Shown here piece after piece: positions 9,536-21,507 of a stretch of 64,000 bases of DNA. The translations under genes and the position numbers were made by a program. The DNA comes from Leucocoprinus leucothites (Eukaryota; Basidiomycota; Agaricomycetes; Agaricales; Agaricaceae): the NCBI GenBank assembly GCA_013368445.1, contig JAACJO010000031.1, positions 362,918 to 426,917 of the forward strand, given 5' to 3'. Each line of letters opens with the position of its first letter. The first letter of the stretch is position 1. The notes under the pieces were generated by a model. That model was not told where the DNA came from. It saw only the letters and a program-made list of their open reading frames with translations, and did not search any database.

Positions 9536-11634
9536 ATGGGTGATGGGAACAGTCGAGCGAATGCGGATGTTGGGTCCTCGTCGGCGTGTTTCGCTTCCCG
9601 TTCTGATTCCGAGTTGGATTGGAGCAACGAGAAAAGCATCGCGGCCAGTCTTGCTTCCACGTCCTTGAACTTGACCAGCACGGCCGCCGCCAGTGGGGCC
9701 GCTGGTCCGCATTTCCCTTGTCCTCAGACCGCTCTTGCGGTCATTCATAGCGACAGCGCACACGGTATCGACTGGGACTTGCAGGGTGGGAAGAAGAAGA
9801 TGAACGTGATTACGTCTGCTGTGCTCTCTGGAGTGCTGTACTTTGCTAGGGGACCTGCGTATCCGCATCCGTTACCTGTTGTTAGGGTTGGTCATTCACA
9901 AGGAGGCGCTTCGAGCTGTGGTGGTGGTATTGGGAATGGAGGTATTGGTAGTGGGACCGCTGTGAAGGATGAGTGTGACTCGGCTATTCACTCGCCTGGA
10001 ATGGAATGTGACCCTACAGCGCGCAAAGTTGCGCCACGACTATCGATGATACCCGAGTTACCACCAGAATTGTACTCTGTTATCGCTTCTCACCTCTTTC
10101 CTTCCTCTCACAACAACGTCAGTGAAGATAAACGTGTACTATATCGACGAGCTCTTGCATCATGTGCACTTGTATCTGCCGCTTGGCTTTCCGCGTCCAG
10201 ACCGTATCTCTTTGATACTGTCAAGCTCACATATACCAACATCACTTCGTTCCTCGAATTATTGCGGAATCCCTTGTGTTCGTTCAAGCTGGTAGTGCGG
10301 GTTGTGAAGATGAGAGAGGGAGAATTCATGGTTGATCGATGGATGGACCGTGCCCTTCCGAAACTACTAGCGTCTCTCCAAACTGAAGGCGAAGGGTACA
10401 GCATGCGAGTGCTGGATATGTACAACCTCACCTGGCAGGAGTTGGGTCGGCAGTCGGTGGAAACACTTCAGAAAGGGTTTCAAGGAGTGGAAAGTCTACG
10501 AGTGGGAACATGCTACTTTGAATGTGTTCACGAATTCGCAAGCTTTGTGTGCTCATCATCCTTCCATGCGAGTGGATTGAAGCATTTCGTGTGCGACTAC
10601 GTTTTGCTGAATTGTACTGGGGCTGGTCCGGATTGCGATTGTGGGTCTGAGGCTGACGAAGTTGCCGCTGGGGTTGACCCGGATGACAAAGAAGAGGAAG
10701 AAGCTTCGCGGAACACGGTGCAGGGTCTTGTTTCAAATTCTTCGACGTCATCAAGCGACGGAAGAATTCGATATCAAAAACGCGCCACTGTGCCAGGGCG
10801 CCTCTGTCTGCCGAAGACGCTCGAGAGCCTGTATTTATCACTCCCGGAAGAGTCCATGCTGTGGTGGTTCGCAGATCAGGAAACAGCGTATGGGCTGAAG
10901 AGACTTGGTGTCTCCGTTCGTGACTCTGCGTCTGTTGAACTCGTCAGTGAGCTTGTCTCTAAAGCCGGAAGCGCATTGGAAGAGCTGGTGCTTAGTTTAC
11001 CATCTGGTAAGTAATAAACCCATATTTCCGATGCGTTAATAGTGCACTAATGTATCGTCGTTTATTACCATTAGGTTGCCCTATATCACTATCTCAGAAC
11101 ACTTCACTTCGAACACTTCACCTCAGAATTCCTCCTCTTTGGTTCGACGCCTCCCCACTCCCATTCTCTATCTCCCTCGAGGTCTTGCACAACCATACTC
11201 AAAGCTACCTGCGGTATCAGCAGCACATACTACAGGCTCTCCGCACGCTGATATCATCCATTTCCTCTCCCTCTATCCACACCCTGACATTTGATGTCGA
11301 TACCACAGCGCTTAATTCATATAACCCAAGCATTTGGCGGCTCTTGAACAGACACGTATTTGAGCCATTGAGAAATACTGCGGCCTTTGGCAGTAGGCGG
11401 ATAACACTTGATGTTGTGTTGCATTATGAGAGAGAGGCGGCGTTCGAGATGTGGAAGCATGAAATACAGGCGTCGTATCGTTGGCCTTGTCAGCTTGAAT
11501 GGAATGTGGAAGTCAGGGGTATGAAGGTCACCCCTTGTCGCGAGGTAGATGAGGATGAAGAGATGGATGCGGATACGGAGGATGGGTGGAGGAAAGAGGG
11601 TGTTGGAGAAGTTTGGAGAAGTTGGATCGAATAA
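9536..11634 (+). CDS. F-box protein, unrelated to the A/B/C group
   Basis: Model exons 9536-11006 and 11075-11634 give 676 residues, joined as PSG|CPISLS across a GTAAGT...TTAG intron. The F-box lies at about residues 172-225 (MIPELPPELYSVIASHLF, then ALASCALVSAAWLSASRPYLFDTV), the classic basidiomycete F-box opening. Leucine-rich segments follow (LESLYLSL, LRTLHLRIPPLWF), with an acidic insertion near residues 370-400. The ~170 residues before the F-box are low-complexity Ser/Gly-rich. Translation might instead begin at Met171 (about 10046), so the long N-terminus is uncertain. The role is inferred as an SCF substrate adaptor. Confidence 0.7.
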
Positions 11635-12301
11635 GAGTGGTAGTTTTTTTTTACTCGGGCGTCTACTGGATATCCTTTCGCTTTGGGGTTTTACTTATTT
11701 TGATGGTTTTCTTTATGCTTCCTCATGGTCATCATTTATTAATCCAGCAGCTACTTGACCTTAGTTCGTTCTTCAGATTGTTTATCACCTTTCGATAGAT
11801 TTTGTACTGTGGCCCTCCTTTGAAAGTGATTCAGTTTTCCTATACCGGCCTATAGGGCAATATCATGATTGGAGTCTGAGACCTACCCCAGTTTATCCTA
11901 GTCCAAGGGCTTGGGAGTAATTCGAAGTGAATATGATGCAACGCTGGGTTTTGGCTTTAATCCAACAACAGCTTGAAGAACTGCGTTACCAGTGGTGTCT
12001 CTATTATCTGGCTGCTCTCATTCCGCGGAACTTATTGAAGACAGTGTCTCGACTTTTATGACTGAACAATGACCATCGTAGCTCAACAAAACTCTTCATT
12101 GGTTCGAGCGCACGTAACAGAGGGTTACATGCCAGCACAGCTTCATACCACACAGCTTATACGACAAATTTCGAGATTATTTACTTTCCGGCGGAGGGTC
12201 AGCAGCTTTCAGCTGATATCAACAACATCTAACAAAAGGACAAAAAAAAAATGGTGCTCAGAATCACGTATGTACATCAAGACGCAGGACAGGACACACC
12301 T
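11635..12301. other. Intergenic region
   Basis: 3' flanks of two convergent genes. No conserved coding sequence or structured RNA was recognised. Confidence 0.35.
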
Positions 12302-12574
12302 TTAGTCGACGACGATTTTATCGAAGCTGTTGAAAGTAACAGACCGGCCGTTCTTGGTGTATATGTATTCCCCAGCCCTTGGAGGTTCCCCCTGACTGTT
12401 CCTGACCCTGAAGGCAACAAGCTCCCATCCATTGGGTGCCCTGCTCCAAGTTTCACTATGGCCAGGGTCTAGAGGGAACCATTCGTCGGAGTGACCACTA
12501 ACGGTGTACCTGCTGATGAAGCAATCGATGTTGCGGTCCGAGTTGTTCTTCACGAAAATGCTAACTTCCGGCAT
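12302..12574 (-). CDS. Small ~90-residue protein, paralogue C
   Basis: A 90-residue paralogue of the genes at 2265 and 4348. The same landmarks recur: FVKNNS, C-F-I-S-R-Y, D-E-W-F-P-L-D-P, NGWELVAFR, EPPRAGEY, F-N-S-F-D-K-I. Strong conservation over the full length with diverged DNA flanks suggests the reading frame is under selection. It sits alone, convergent with the F-box gene at 9536. The segment directly before the ATG ends in CTGTGTAG, so a 5' UTR intron as in A and B is plausible, but no clear GT donor was found. Function unknown. Confidence 0.66.
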   Translation of the reverse strand: MPEVSIFVKNNSDRNIDCFISRYTVSGHSDEWFPLDPGHSETWSRAPNGWELVAFRVRNSQGEPPRAGEYIYTKNGRSVTFNSFDKIVVD

Positions 12575-12737
12575 CTACACAGGATATTTTTCATGAGTTT
12601 GAGTTTCAAACAGAGAGTGTGAATAGAGCGACTTGCGATGATGTGAGATTGTTTGTTTGAGTGAAGTGTTGTTGTGTAAAGTGTTGTTGAGTAAAGATGA
12701 TTTGCGATGCTGAGGGCTGACCCCAAAATCCAAAGGG

Positions 12738-12747
12738 CTTTTATAGA
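12738..12747 (-). promoter_or_regulatory. TATA-like box of small-gene paralogue C
   Basis: TCTATAAAAG on the minus strand, about 165 bases before the ATG. It matches the box upstream of paralogue B in sequence and in its CCC/GGG-flanked context. Confidence 0.4.
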
Positions 12748-12779
12748 TTGCAGTGACTAGAGTGTCCTTTTGCTCCACG

Positions 12780-14100
12780 TCGTGTCGAATTGGATCTCCT
12801 GAGAGCGACGTAACATCTTTGAATAACGATTAGTGAGCATGTGCTACTTCATGTGCTCAATGACGAATTAAACGTCATACACTGACGAGGAGCACTTGTC
12901 GTTTACGCCAGTAGTGGAGGAGGTTTGATAAAAATTTTGGCACCTGGTTCCCAGTGGCGAGCACCAAGATAGGGTGAACTCCCTCAAGAAAGTCTTCAAC
13001 TGTTTGAAAGAAGAAATTCGCCCCAAATGAAATAGAATCGACAGCCCAATAATGATTCATCCATGACGGCGGTGAGAACTTCTTGGTTGAGGCTCCTACA
13101 TTCCAAGTGTCGTGGTATCTGTCAGAAATTCAGTCTGGAGTACGGCAAATGCAAGAAATGTCGTTTCGACTGCTCGGCAGTTCTTCACATCGAGTAATTT
13201 TGGGCCGAATACAGGCGCCACACCAGCGACAATGAGCAGTAGCGAGTATCGTTCTGATTACTATCGTTCTGATTACAGGTGCTTCAATGAGCCGGCCCGG
13301 GGAAGAGAAGACAAAACAGCTGGCAAGTTGACGGCTTGTCTCATGTGAAACCCACGTGATCGTGGCATCGGTGTGGACCACAAAACGTCTGAAAATCTCG
13401 GAAGCGAGCAAGGTCGAGCGGCACACGAAATTATGACGACAACTTTTCAGGAGACTTCTCAGGACGTGGTGCACCCTACTCAACGGATAGCGTCCAACAC
13501 ATCATCATTGTATTGAAAACCTAATATTTACACATTCAGGATACTACTAGATGATAATATACGTACAACAAGTTAAAGGAGCTGGGGGGAGAGTAAGATA
13601 ATCGCCAAGAATATTAAAAAAGATATAATTCTGGAACTTTAAGAAGGTCCAGACTTTACCCAGATGCTGTGGTCTTGGTTGAGGATAATTCGATGTAGTA
13701 ACTGACTCTAAATCATGAAATGTTTTGCTTTATGGGATGATAAGGTCGAAATCCGGACCTCGTCTCATTCCTTTCTAATGGTCTTCATATATCACCATGA
13801 TGACTCGAGGTGTACAGTAGCTACATCATCAAAAAAATCCCTCCTGGATCGGTCCGCTTTGGCAGGATCGTTAACGCGTCAATGGATTGGCGCAGAAACT
13901 GGCCATGAGTTTGACCCGCAATCTCGTGCCAGTGAGTTGCTGAGTTCGCGAGTACAGCTTCTTCAAAGGAAAGTCTCTACTGTACGGTCGTTTTGGTTCA
14001 GCTCTGTCCGAACTGTTCACCCATAGGGACTCTGCGTTGGAGACAATGTTGTACCCCTGCCCTGTGCTGTACACTAGTCACCTGAGCTATTGCTATTTCG
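12780..14100. other. Gene-free region
   Basis: Reading frames are short and unlike known proteins. A perfect 15-base tandem duplication (TATCGTTCTGATTAC twice) is at about 13248-13277. Nothing else was recognised. Confidence 0.35.
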
Positions 14101-14247
14101 TAGGCATACCCCAGGCCATGCGAGCTTTTGTTACTACGAAATAACTTTATAATTCATGTCCTGTTGTACCAGCTCTTGTTAAAATACAGTGGGTGAGAAT
14201 CACTCAGACAGCTACATAGCATTTGTCTTGTCACCTGATACAAGAAT
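14101..14247. repeat. Duplicated 3' flank of F-box paralogue C
   Basis: The ordered blocks AATTCATGTCCTGTTG, GGTGAGAATCACT and TCACCT match 17137-17225 downstream of paralogue B (AATTCAGGTCCTGTTG, GGTGAGAATCACT, TCACCT). The duplicated segment therefore extends past the stop codon. Confidence 0.5.
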
Positions 14248-16278
14248 TTAGTTGAGTTTATCGAACTCAAATATAAGAGCAACTTGCCAAACATTGTACC
14301 GATTATTTTGAAAATTCACCCTTATAAGATCGTCTTCGCGTTCTTGATGCGCCTCATAACCTAGCATCGTGTCCAACACCTTCGCGTCCCTGTTCGCAAC
14401 ATGCGTCCATATTTCTATCAGGGTGTTCTCGTCTGAATATCAATAGATTTCTGATTTAGTGTCTCCTACTCAAATAATCGATGCCACGCACCAGGAATTG
14501 GTGGGACAAAAGGAATGTCCGATTTACATCCTAGGATCCAGCGCATTTTGATGAAATGAGATTTAGCAAGATGGAAGACTCCGAGGTCCTCAAGTACTTC
14601 GATTGAAATAACTTGGTCAAAGGAATCATCTACGAGATGAGCGAGGGTGAAGAGCGAAAGTATTTCAGGAGTCTACGCAGAAATGAGCGGCTACCCGCGT
14701 GATAAATAAAGTTACGTGCTGGAGAAATCGGAAGTGCACCGTCGATATCGTAACGCTCTTCCGCCTGCTCAATTAAGGCGAAGATATGATCGGCTACGTC
14801 AATATTGGAAGCCATTATTCCAGGAAGGGACTGAGAAAGGGGTCCAAATCAGTCATTAGCAACTCCAACGAACTGCATACCTGTATAGATGAATCGAAAG
14901 TCAACAGGGGATCTTCCCAGTATCCGAGGTGACACATAATACGGAGGCGAGTATACATGTCGGATGCAACGATCCTCACGTGGTCCAACACGGCTCGTAG
15001 CTGACCGAGAGATGAATCAAAGTTGGCAGTTAGTTCTTGACGGGACGAGAAAATGCGCGTTATGAGAGCGATATCGTCCAATTCTGGATCTTCGTGATAG
15101 CTGAGGGTCAAGGAACGGAGTCTGGGTAGTAACGTTGGAGAGTTTTTGTCATAGACAAGTTTTTGAAGGACCATATCCTGCAGAAATGGAGTATGGCAGC
15201 TTCCAAGCTCCAGGAGCTCGAGGTCTGGGGTGAGGAGGAACAGGTTTAGTAGGTCACGTTGAATCGCCTCACGACCGAGACGAATGACCAGCGTTCTCAA
15301 GGAGCAACACGACCGAATAAGAAAGTGTGTTACTGCAGAGGTTGAAAAGGTTGATTGCTGATGTTCAGGCACGATCACTGAGAGAGTTTCGAGAGAGGGG
15401 ATAGTCAGTCTCTCCAACTGTTCCAAAAAGACACGGATTGATCCAGCATGGACGAAAAGGTGGCGTAGATGGGTATGGTGAGTGAAGTCGGCAGGATGAC
15501 GTACAAAATTTCTGCCCTGGTAGTGTAGTGTCTCCAAGTGTGGTGATAGACCGAGAACAATAGGGAATGTCCCCATATCGACCCCAGCCTCCTTGTAGGT
15601 CGTCAACTGGTTCCAAGGAAACTGCACACGTGATCTCCTACGCTGAGGTGAGGGATTGTGTAAGAGGATAGTCGTCAGGTTTGGGGCTTCTTCGAAAATA
15701 TTAAACGTATTGTAATAGCTGGGGTTGAAAGTCGTCTCCTCAAAGTTGAGGGTCACCGAGCGGAGGAGACCTAGCTTTCTTCGAACCGCTTTGAACTGCA
15801 GCTGGGCGTGCATGACCATCAGATTGGATATCGTCACGTGCTCCCATCGCTGAGAGCTGCCAAGAAAAGGGCTGAGGGCGAAGTAAGGTATACTGGAGAT
15901 CTTGTGGGGAGAAATGTCGAAAGACAGATGGATTCTCAGAGGGAGGGTCCCGGAACGGTTGACAAAAAGCTTCCATTTTTCAACGAAATCTGCACTGCGT
16001 ACTATCCTCTCTGTTATTCGTATTATAGGAAGGTGATTCCATAGGTGAGGCGTAGAGAGCGCGATGATGCGCCAACGTCGACAGACCAGGCCGAGAGGCC
16101 AGGCACTATCAGTTGGTGCTTCAGCGCGGAACGTACAGCACAAGCTTGCGTACCAGTCAAATATAACGACTAGTAATTCCGTCGGTATGAATGAAGCTGC
16201 TGATGGTGGCAATCGCGATTGATGCTCGTGCATGTCTCGTTGAGCTCTTGTGGTGGCAAGGTCTGCGTGGTGCGCCAT
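14248..16278 (-). CDS. F-box protein, paralogue C
   Basis: Model exons (minus) are 16278-14881, 14830-14720, 14672-14492 and 14432-14248, giving 624 residues. The F-box is at about residues 26-75 (FIPTELLVVIFDWY, WPLGLVCRRWR, PHLWNHLPI), followed by an LRR-like region and a C-terminal segment starting SLPGIMASNIDVADH. Exon phases match paralogues A and B. Intron 2 starts with GC (CCA|GCACGT) where A and B have GTAAGT; only the GC donor keeps frame, so this is either a GC-AG intron or a damaging mutation. The C-terminus runs to FDKLN, as in B. The N-terminus begins MAHHADL, shorter than the MQ.PSGE start of A and B. Predicted SCF adaptor; target unknown. Confidence 0.74.
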
Positions 16279-17130
16279 TTCACCAGCAACGGGGTTAATT
16301 GTTTTTTAACAGCTTCCTCTTCCATAAAAGGTGGAGCCTACATCTGCGTCACCAATGTTGTAAATCATATTGCCAGCCCCCTGCTTTCCCCAGATATATG
16401 GGAAAGGGCTCAAGCTAGGATCGACGCTATGTTAGGATGCAATCTAGTAGTAGATAAACACGGAATCTACCCTGTCCTATCAGCGTGTTCAAGGAAACGT
16501 TGCGCTAAAAATCGAATTAACGAGAAAACCTACCGCATAGCATGATATTCGAAAGTGATGCGTACAAGATAAACTCCATACCCAACGCTGCAATTGTGAT
16601 CAGAAATACTTGGTGTATTCAATCATGACCGATTCCCGTTGTAAGCTCGCGTTATGTAAGGTAATGAACACAGTCTCTGATGCCTCAAAGTTCGATTAAA
16701 GGCGCGCCTACACTCCGTGGGGTCACTGTGCACCGGTTTAACAAGAATGCATCAGATTCGAGACAGCCTAATCCAGTAACATTCAACACATAGAAGTACT
16801 GGCGGCCTCTACGCCCTGGGCTACCTTCGTACCGGTGACTTGTCAGGTTCGTGAGCACAGAACCTCAAAGAATAATCTTTCCCAGAGACTCGCATCTGAA
16901 TTATTCATCTATGAGTGGATCGGGCAACGTGGGCAACATATCACCCTATCTTGAGCTGTACATGGTTCATCCGAGTGATTGATTCATCGTAAATTGATGA
17001 CCACTAATTTGAGCATGACATCGTCAGACTCATAACGTACATATACCCAACATTGGAGCCGCTTGCCAATGGGTAAAGCTAAGCTACTAGACGCACCCCA
17101 GTGCATGTAATCATCTGCCACCAAAAACAC
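16279..17130. other. Gene-free region between F-box paralogues C and B
   Basis: 5' flank of paralogue C on the left and 3' flank of B on the right. No recognisable protein, RNA or repeat apart from the duplicated flank near 17137-17225. Confidence 0.35.
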
Positions 17131-17234
17131 ATCTAGAATTCAGGTCCTGTTGCGCTATGCCTTGTCAGAGTCACGTTGGTGAGAATCACTTAAACGATCA
17201 TATAAAATCCGTCTCATCACCTAGCACGGCGGGG

Positions 17235-19303
17235 TCAGTTGAGTTTATCGAACAGAAATATAAGAGCAACTTGCCAAGCAGAGTACCAATATTTGGAATA
17301 TATCGCCTTTACCAGATCGTCCTCACGTTCTTGATGCGCCTCATAACCTAGCATCATGTCTAATACCTTTGCGTTCCTGTTCGCAACATGCGTCCAAACG
17401 TCTGTCAGAGTGTTCTGGTCTGAGTAACAGCGATATAAGCTAGCATCCCTCGCTCAAATCATCTATGCTACGCACCCAGGATCCGAGGGATGTAAAGAAT
17501 GTCCGATTTACATCCTGGGATCCAACGCCGTTGGATGAAATAAGACTTAGCAAGAGGAAAGACTCCAAGGTTCTCAAGTAGTTCAAATGAAGTCTCTTGC
17601 TCAAAGGAATCGTCTGTGAGGTGAGCGAGAGTGAAGATCGAAAGTAGCTCAGGAGCCTATGCAAAATTATATTGATCAGAATGAGCAGCCATTGATGTGA
17701 CAAACATGGGTACTTACTAGAGAAACCGGAAGTGCACCGTCGATACGACATCGTTCTGTCCGCTCAGTCAGCGCAACGATATGATCAGCTATGTCGATAC
17801 TGGTAACCACTGTTCCAGGAAGGGGCTAGGAAAGAGGTTTAAAAGGGTTGTGAAAGGTCATGATAAACTACGGACCTGGGTGTACGAATTAAAAGTCGAT
17901 ATGGGATCTTCCCAGTCTCCGAGTTGGCACAAGATCCGGAAGCGACTGTACACGTCAGATGTAATGATCCTCACGCGATCTAACACGGCGTATAGCTGAC
18001 CGAGAGGTGAATCAGATATGGCAGTTTCTTGACGAGACGAGACAATGTTCGATACGAGAGCAATGTCGTCACGTTCGGGATCCTCGCAATAGTTGAGAGT
18101 TAAGGAGCGAAGTCGGGGTAGTAATGTCGGAGAGTATTTGTCATAGACAAGCCTTTGGAGGACCATATCCTGCAGAAATGGAGTGTGGCAGCTTCCAAGC
18201 TCCAGGAACTCTAGATCTGGGGTCAAGAGGAACAGGTTTAGCAGGTCATGTTGAATTGCCTCGTGGCCAAGGCTAACCACGAGTTTCCTCAATGAGCAAC
18301 CCGACCGAATGAGAAAGTGGGTTACTGCGGAGGTTGAAAAGGTCACTGGCTGATTGTCGCGCACAATCACTGAGAGAGTTTCGAGAGAGGGGATAGTCAG
18401 TCTCTCCAGCTGTTCAAAAAAGACCCGTAATGATCCAGTGTCGACGAAAAGGTGGCGTAGATAGATATGGTAAATGGGGTGGGTTGAATGGCATATAAAG
18501 TTTCGGCCTTGGTAGTGTAGTGCCTCCAAGTGGGGCGATAGACCGAGAACGATAGGAAATGTCCCCATATCAATTCCAGCCTCCTTGTAGGTCGTCAATT
18601 GCCTCCAGGGAAAAAGTAGACGCGATTTCCAATGCCGATGGGATGGGCTGTGCAGGAGGATGGTCGTGAGGTTTGGAGCAAATTCGAAGATGTTGAAGGT
18701 ATTGTTGTCGGTGACATCGAATGTTGTCTCTGCAAAGTTAAACGTCAATGAGTGGAGGAGACCCAGCTTTCCTCGGACGGCTTGGAACTGCAGCTGAGTC
18801 TGCATGACCATAATATTGGAGATAGTGACGTGCTCCCATCGTTGAGAGCAGGCGAAGAAGGGACTGAGGGCGAGGTAAGGTGACTTGGAAATGTCGTAAG
18901 GGGATATGTCGAAAGATAGATGGAGTCTCAGAGGGAGGTTCCCGGAACGGTCGACAAATAGCTTCCACTTTTCAATGAAGCCTGCACTACGTACTGTCTT
19001 CTTCGTTATTCGTAAAATGGGAAGATGGTTCCATAGATGAGGCAGAGAGAGTGCGAGCATTCGCCAACGACGGCAGACCAGGCCGAGAGGCCAGGCACTA
19101 TCAGTTGGTGCCTCAGCACGGAAGGTACAGCATAAGGCTCCGTACCATTCAAATATAATGACTAGCAATTCCGTTGGTATGAAGGGAGTCGTTGAAGGAG
19201 GCAGCTGTGATTGACTTGACCCGTGTACGTCTGGTTGCTGACTTGGATCTCTTGTAGAGGGGAGGCCTGCGTGGTGTGTCATTTCACCAGAGGGAAATTG
19301 CAT
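17235..19303 (-). CDS. F-box protein, paralogue B
   Basis: Model exons (minus) are 19303-17876, 17825-17718, 17656-17476 and 17419-17235, giving 633 residues. The start MQFPSGEMTHHA aligns with the start of paralogue A. An in-frame extension upstream exists but has no counterpart in A or C. The F-box is at about residues 36-85 (FIPTELLVIIFEWY, WPLGLVCRRWR, PHLWNHLPI), followed by LRR-like repeats (LEALHYQG, LRHLFVD, LEFLELGSC) and an alpha-helical C-terminal module ending WQVALIFLFDKLN. All three introns have canonical GT-AG ends, so this copy looks the most intact of the three. Predicted SCF substrate receptor; the target cannot be inferred. Confidence 0.76.
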
Positions 19304-19879
19304 CGGAATAAAATGCTGATAGAGTCTGCCCGGCCGCAGAGCGGAGGTAGTGGTGAATATGTAGAAAGTGCTAGCTTTGAGAGGGAGAATATATCTCGTG
19401 GCAGTGCACTTCACTGTGAGTACGATGGTCACACGGGATTGATGGTTTGATAAGTAACACTTCACGTTCGGGCAGATTTTTTAGGCTGAACTCCGAATAA
19501 ACATGGTAAGTACATCTATCAAACTCTACTAAGCGATCGTGATCACGACTTTACATATTTGGATTTCAGGCTACAGAGGGTGTTCCTCATTCCCTCAATC
19601 GCGCACGCTGAGGTAAGCAAGAAGACACAACCTTTAGACTGGCTGGATCATGATATTACTATCATCATGAAGGGACGCTGAGCGCAATTGCCATTTCCAC
19701 TGACTTCGAGATGATGTACTAATTCTGTCTTCCACTATATCAGGGTGCCTGGTGCCAGGAAACGGGGTGAGCGCTTGGTTGAATATTCTTGACTCTCAAG
19801 AAGTCAGCATGTGACCTCGTGGTCTTCCTTCCTTTCGACTTCGAAGCGCCTAATGAAGACATGGAGACGCCCGCTGACG

Positions 19880-19887
19880 TATATAAG
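19880..19887 (+). promoter_or_regulatory. TATA box, duplicated unit 1
   Basis: TATATAAG, 186 bases before the ATG at 20066 and embedded in a long stretch conserved in unit 2. Confidence 0.5.
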
Positions 19888-20065
19888 TAGAGGTTGCCAG
19901 AATCCCTGAATTTCCTAGTTTCTCTGCATTCCTGCAACAATACTTCAAAAAGCATTTTCCTATCCCCTTGTCCGTACTGTGTCTACTTTACCTCTTTATA
20001 CCTGTTTAAACGGCCTGAACTGAACCACTTCCTATATTTCCCTAACCTAGATCACCGCAATCATT

Positions 20066-20895
20066 ATGTTCACATCATCGAGGGACGATAATAACCATGG
20101 AATCGACGTCCTCCTTAAACGCGTAAGGTAAGTAAACATACCGGCCCTTGGGAACTATTAAAATTACCTGATATTCCAATATTACACTCCCACCGATATC
20201 CACCGGAAACGCGCGGTACAGCAACATTACTTCAGGCTATACACCCCATGATCCTCCTATCAGTGGGTAAGTTGCTATATCGCTCTCAATCGCAATGTCG
20301 AAATTTTGGCTCAAACTCCCAATAGTGCGGACATTGACAAGTTGAGGCTCACTCGATTGCATACAGTTTGAAGTAAAGATTCTTATTTTCTGATCCATTG
20401 TAACTTTAGCATGGTTCCACGCGGCGACGGTAAGACTGGAGGGGGGGCCGGGAAAGGTACGGATGGTCCCAAGGATCCACCGAATAACAGCGTTTCCAAA
20501 CGTCCTCAGGGTGGAGGAAACAAGGTGTGCGGATAAACTATTGAATATTAAGAAACCGCTATTAAAGGCGATCAGAGTGACTCTAAAAAAGACACGAAAA
20601 ACAGTAGCACTAAAGACAAGGATAAAAAGGTGTGTGGATAAGCTGTTCGTATTCCAAGAACCTTTACCCGTACTCATGGCAACCACTTAGAAAAATTAGA
20701 AAAAATAATTGACGGTTGTTCGGGTGGAGATATATTACAACTGCATAATCCTTCCAATACAACATCATTTTTCACCATCGGCTCGGATAAGCTTCGGCAT
20801 TCGAGTGCCTACTACGTTCCTACGTGCGTATACTGGCAAGTAGCAAGATACACAACCGTCGACTCGGGCTTTAACAAAATTACGTCCTAATCGAT
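20066..20895 (+). pseudogene. Unrecognised intron-rich gene, unit 1 (probably degraded)
   Basis: Begins with MFTSSRDDNNHG, followed by a GTAAGT donor at 20128. Further exon-like pieces match unit 2: one at about 20225-20263 (YTPHD), and one from about 20411 encoding MVPRGDGKTGGG, then PKDPPNNSVSKRP. Compared with unit 2 the second exon starts two bases out of phase and soon meets a stop, so this copy is probably non-functional unless spliced differently. It also holds an internal repeat of an exon-end plus donor (20521-20560 and 20626-20665). I do not recognise the protein. Confidence 0.35.
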
Positions 20896-21320
20896 GTACT
20901 CCATTCGGCACTCGAAACTGCCGCTCCTCAATCCAAAAATTTCAAACCCGTTGGTTCTGTGGTTGAATTTCCATCGTAAGTGTGTTTGGCGATCATGATC
21001 ACTATGTCGTTTGGATTCAAATCCACGGAAGAGTATTCCCACGGTGTTCTTCGTTCCATCCATCGCGCACGCTAAGATAAGAAAGAAGACTGGTTGGATA
21101 CCATCATGAGGAAGCGCTGAGCGAAATTGCCTTTTCTAATGACTTCGAGATGATGTACTAATTCAGACTTCTACTATATAAGGGTATCTCGCACAAGGAA
21201 ACCAGGTAAGTACTTGTTTGGATATTCTTGGCTATCAGGAAGTCAGCATGTGGTCTGGTGTGCTTCCTTCCTTTCGACATCGAAGCGCCTAACGAAGACA
21301 CGGAGAGACGCTCGCTGACT

Positions 21321-21327
21321 TATATAA
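21321..21327 (+). promoter_or_regulatory. TATA box, duplicated unit 2
   Basis: TATATAA, 187 bases before the ATG at 21508, the same spacing as in unit 1. Confidence 0.5.
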
Positions 21328-21507
21328 CCCGAGATTGTCTGCGCCTTCCTGAAGTTCCCAGCTTCTCTTCATACTTACAACAGGGCTTCGGCAGCATTTT
21401 CAAATCTTTTTATCCGTACTTCGTATCTACTCTCCATTTTTACTCCTCTTGAAACAGTCTAACCGGATTCCCCTCCTACTAGTTTCTCAACCAAAATTGC
21501 TGTTATT

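Noticed and set aside
13248..13277. A 15-base perfect tandem duplication as a satellite seed
   Set aside because: Only two units with no further copies nearby, which is too little to call a repeat array.
20237..20686. A 149-codon open frame on the minus strand across duplicated unit 1
   Set aside because: It lies antisense to the Lys-rich exons and introns shared by both units and is not kept open in unit 2.
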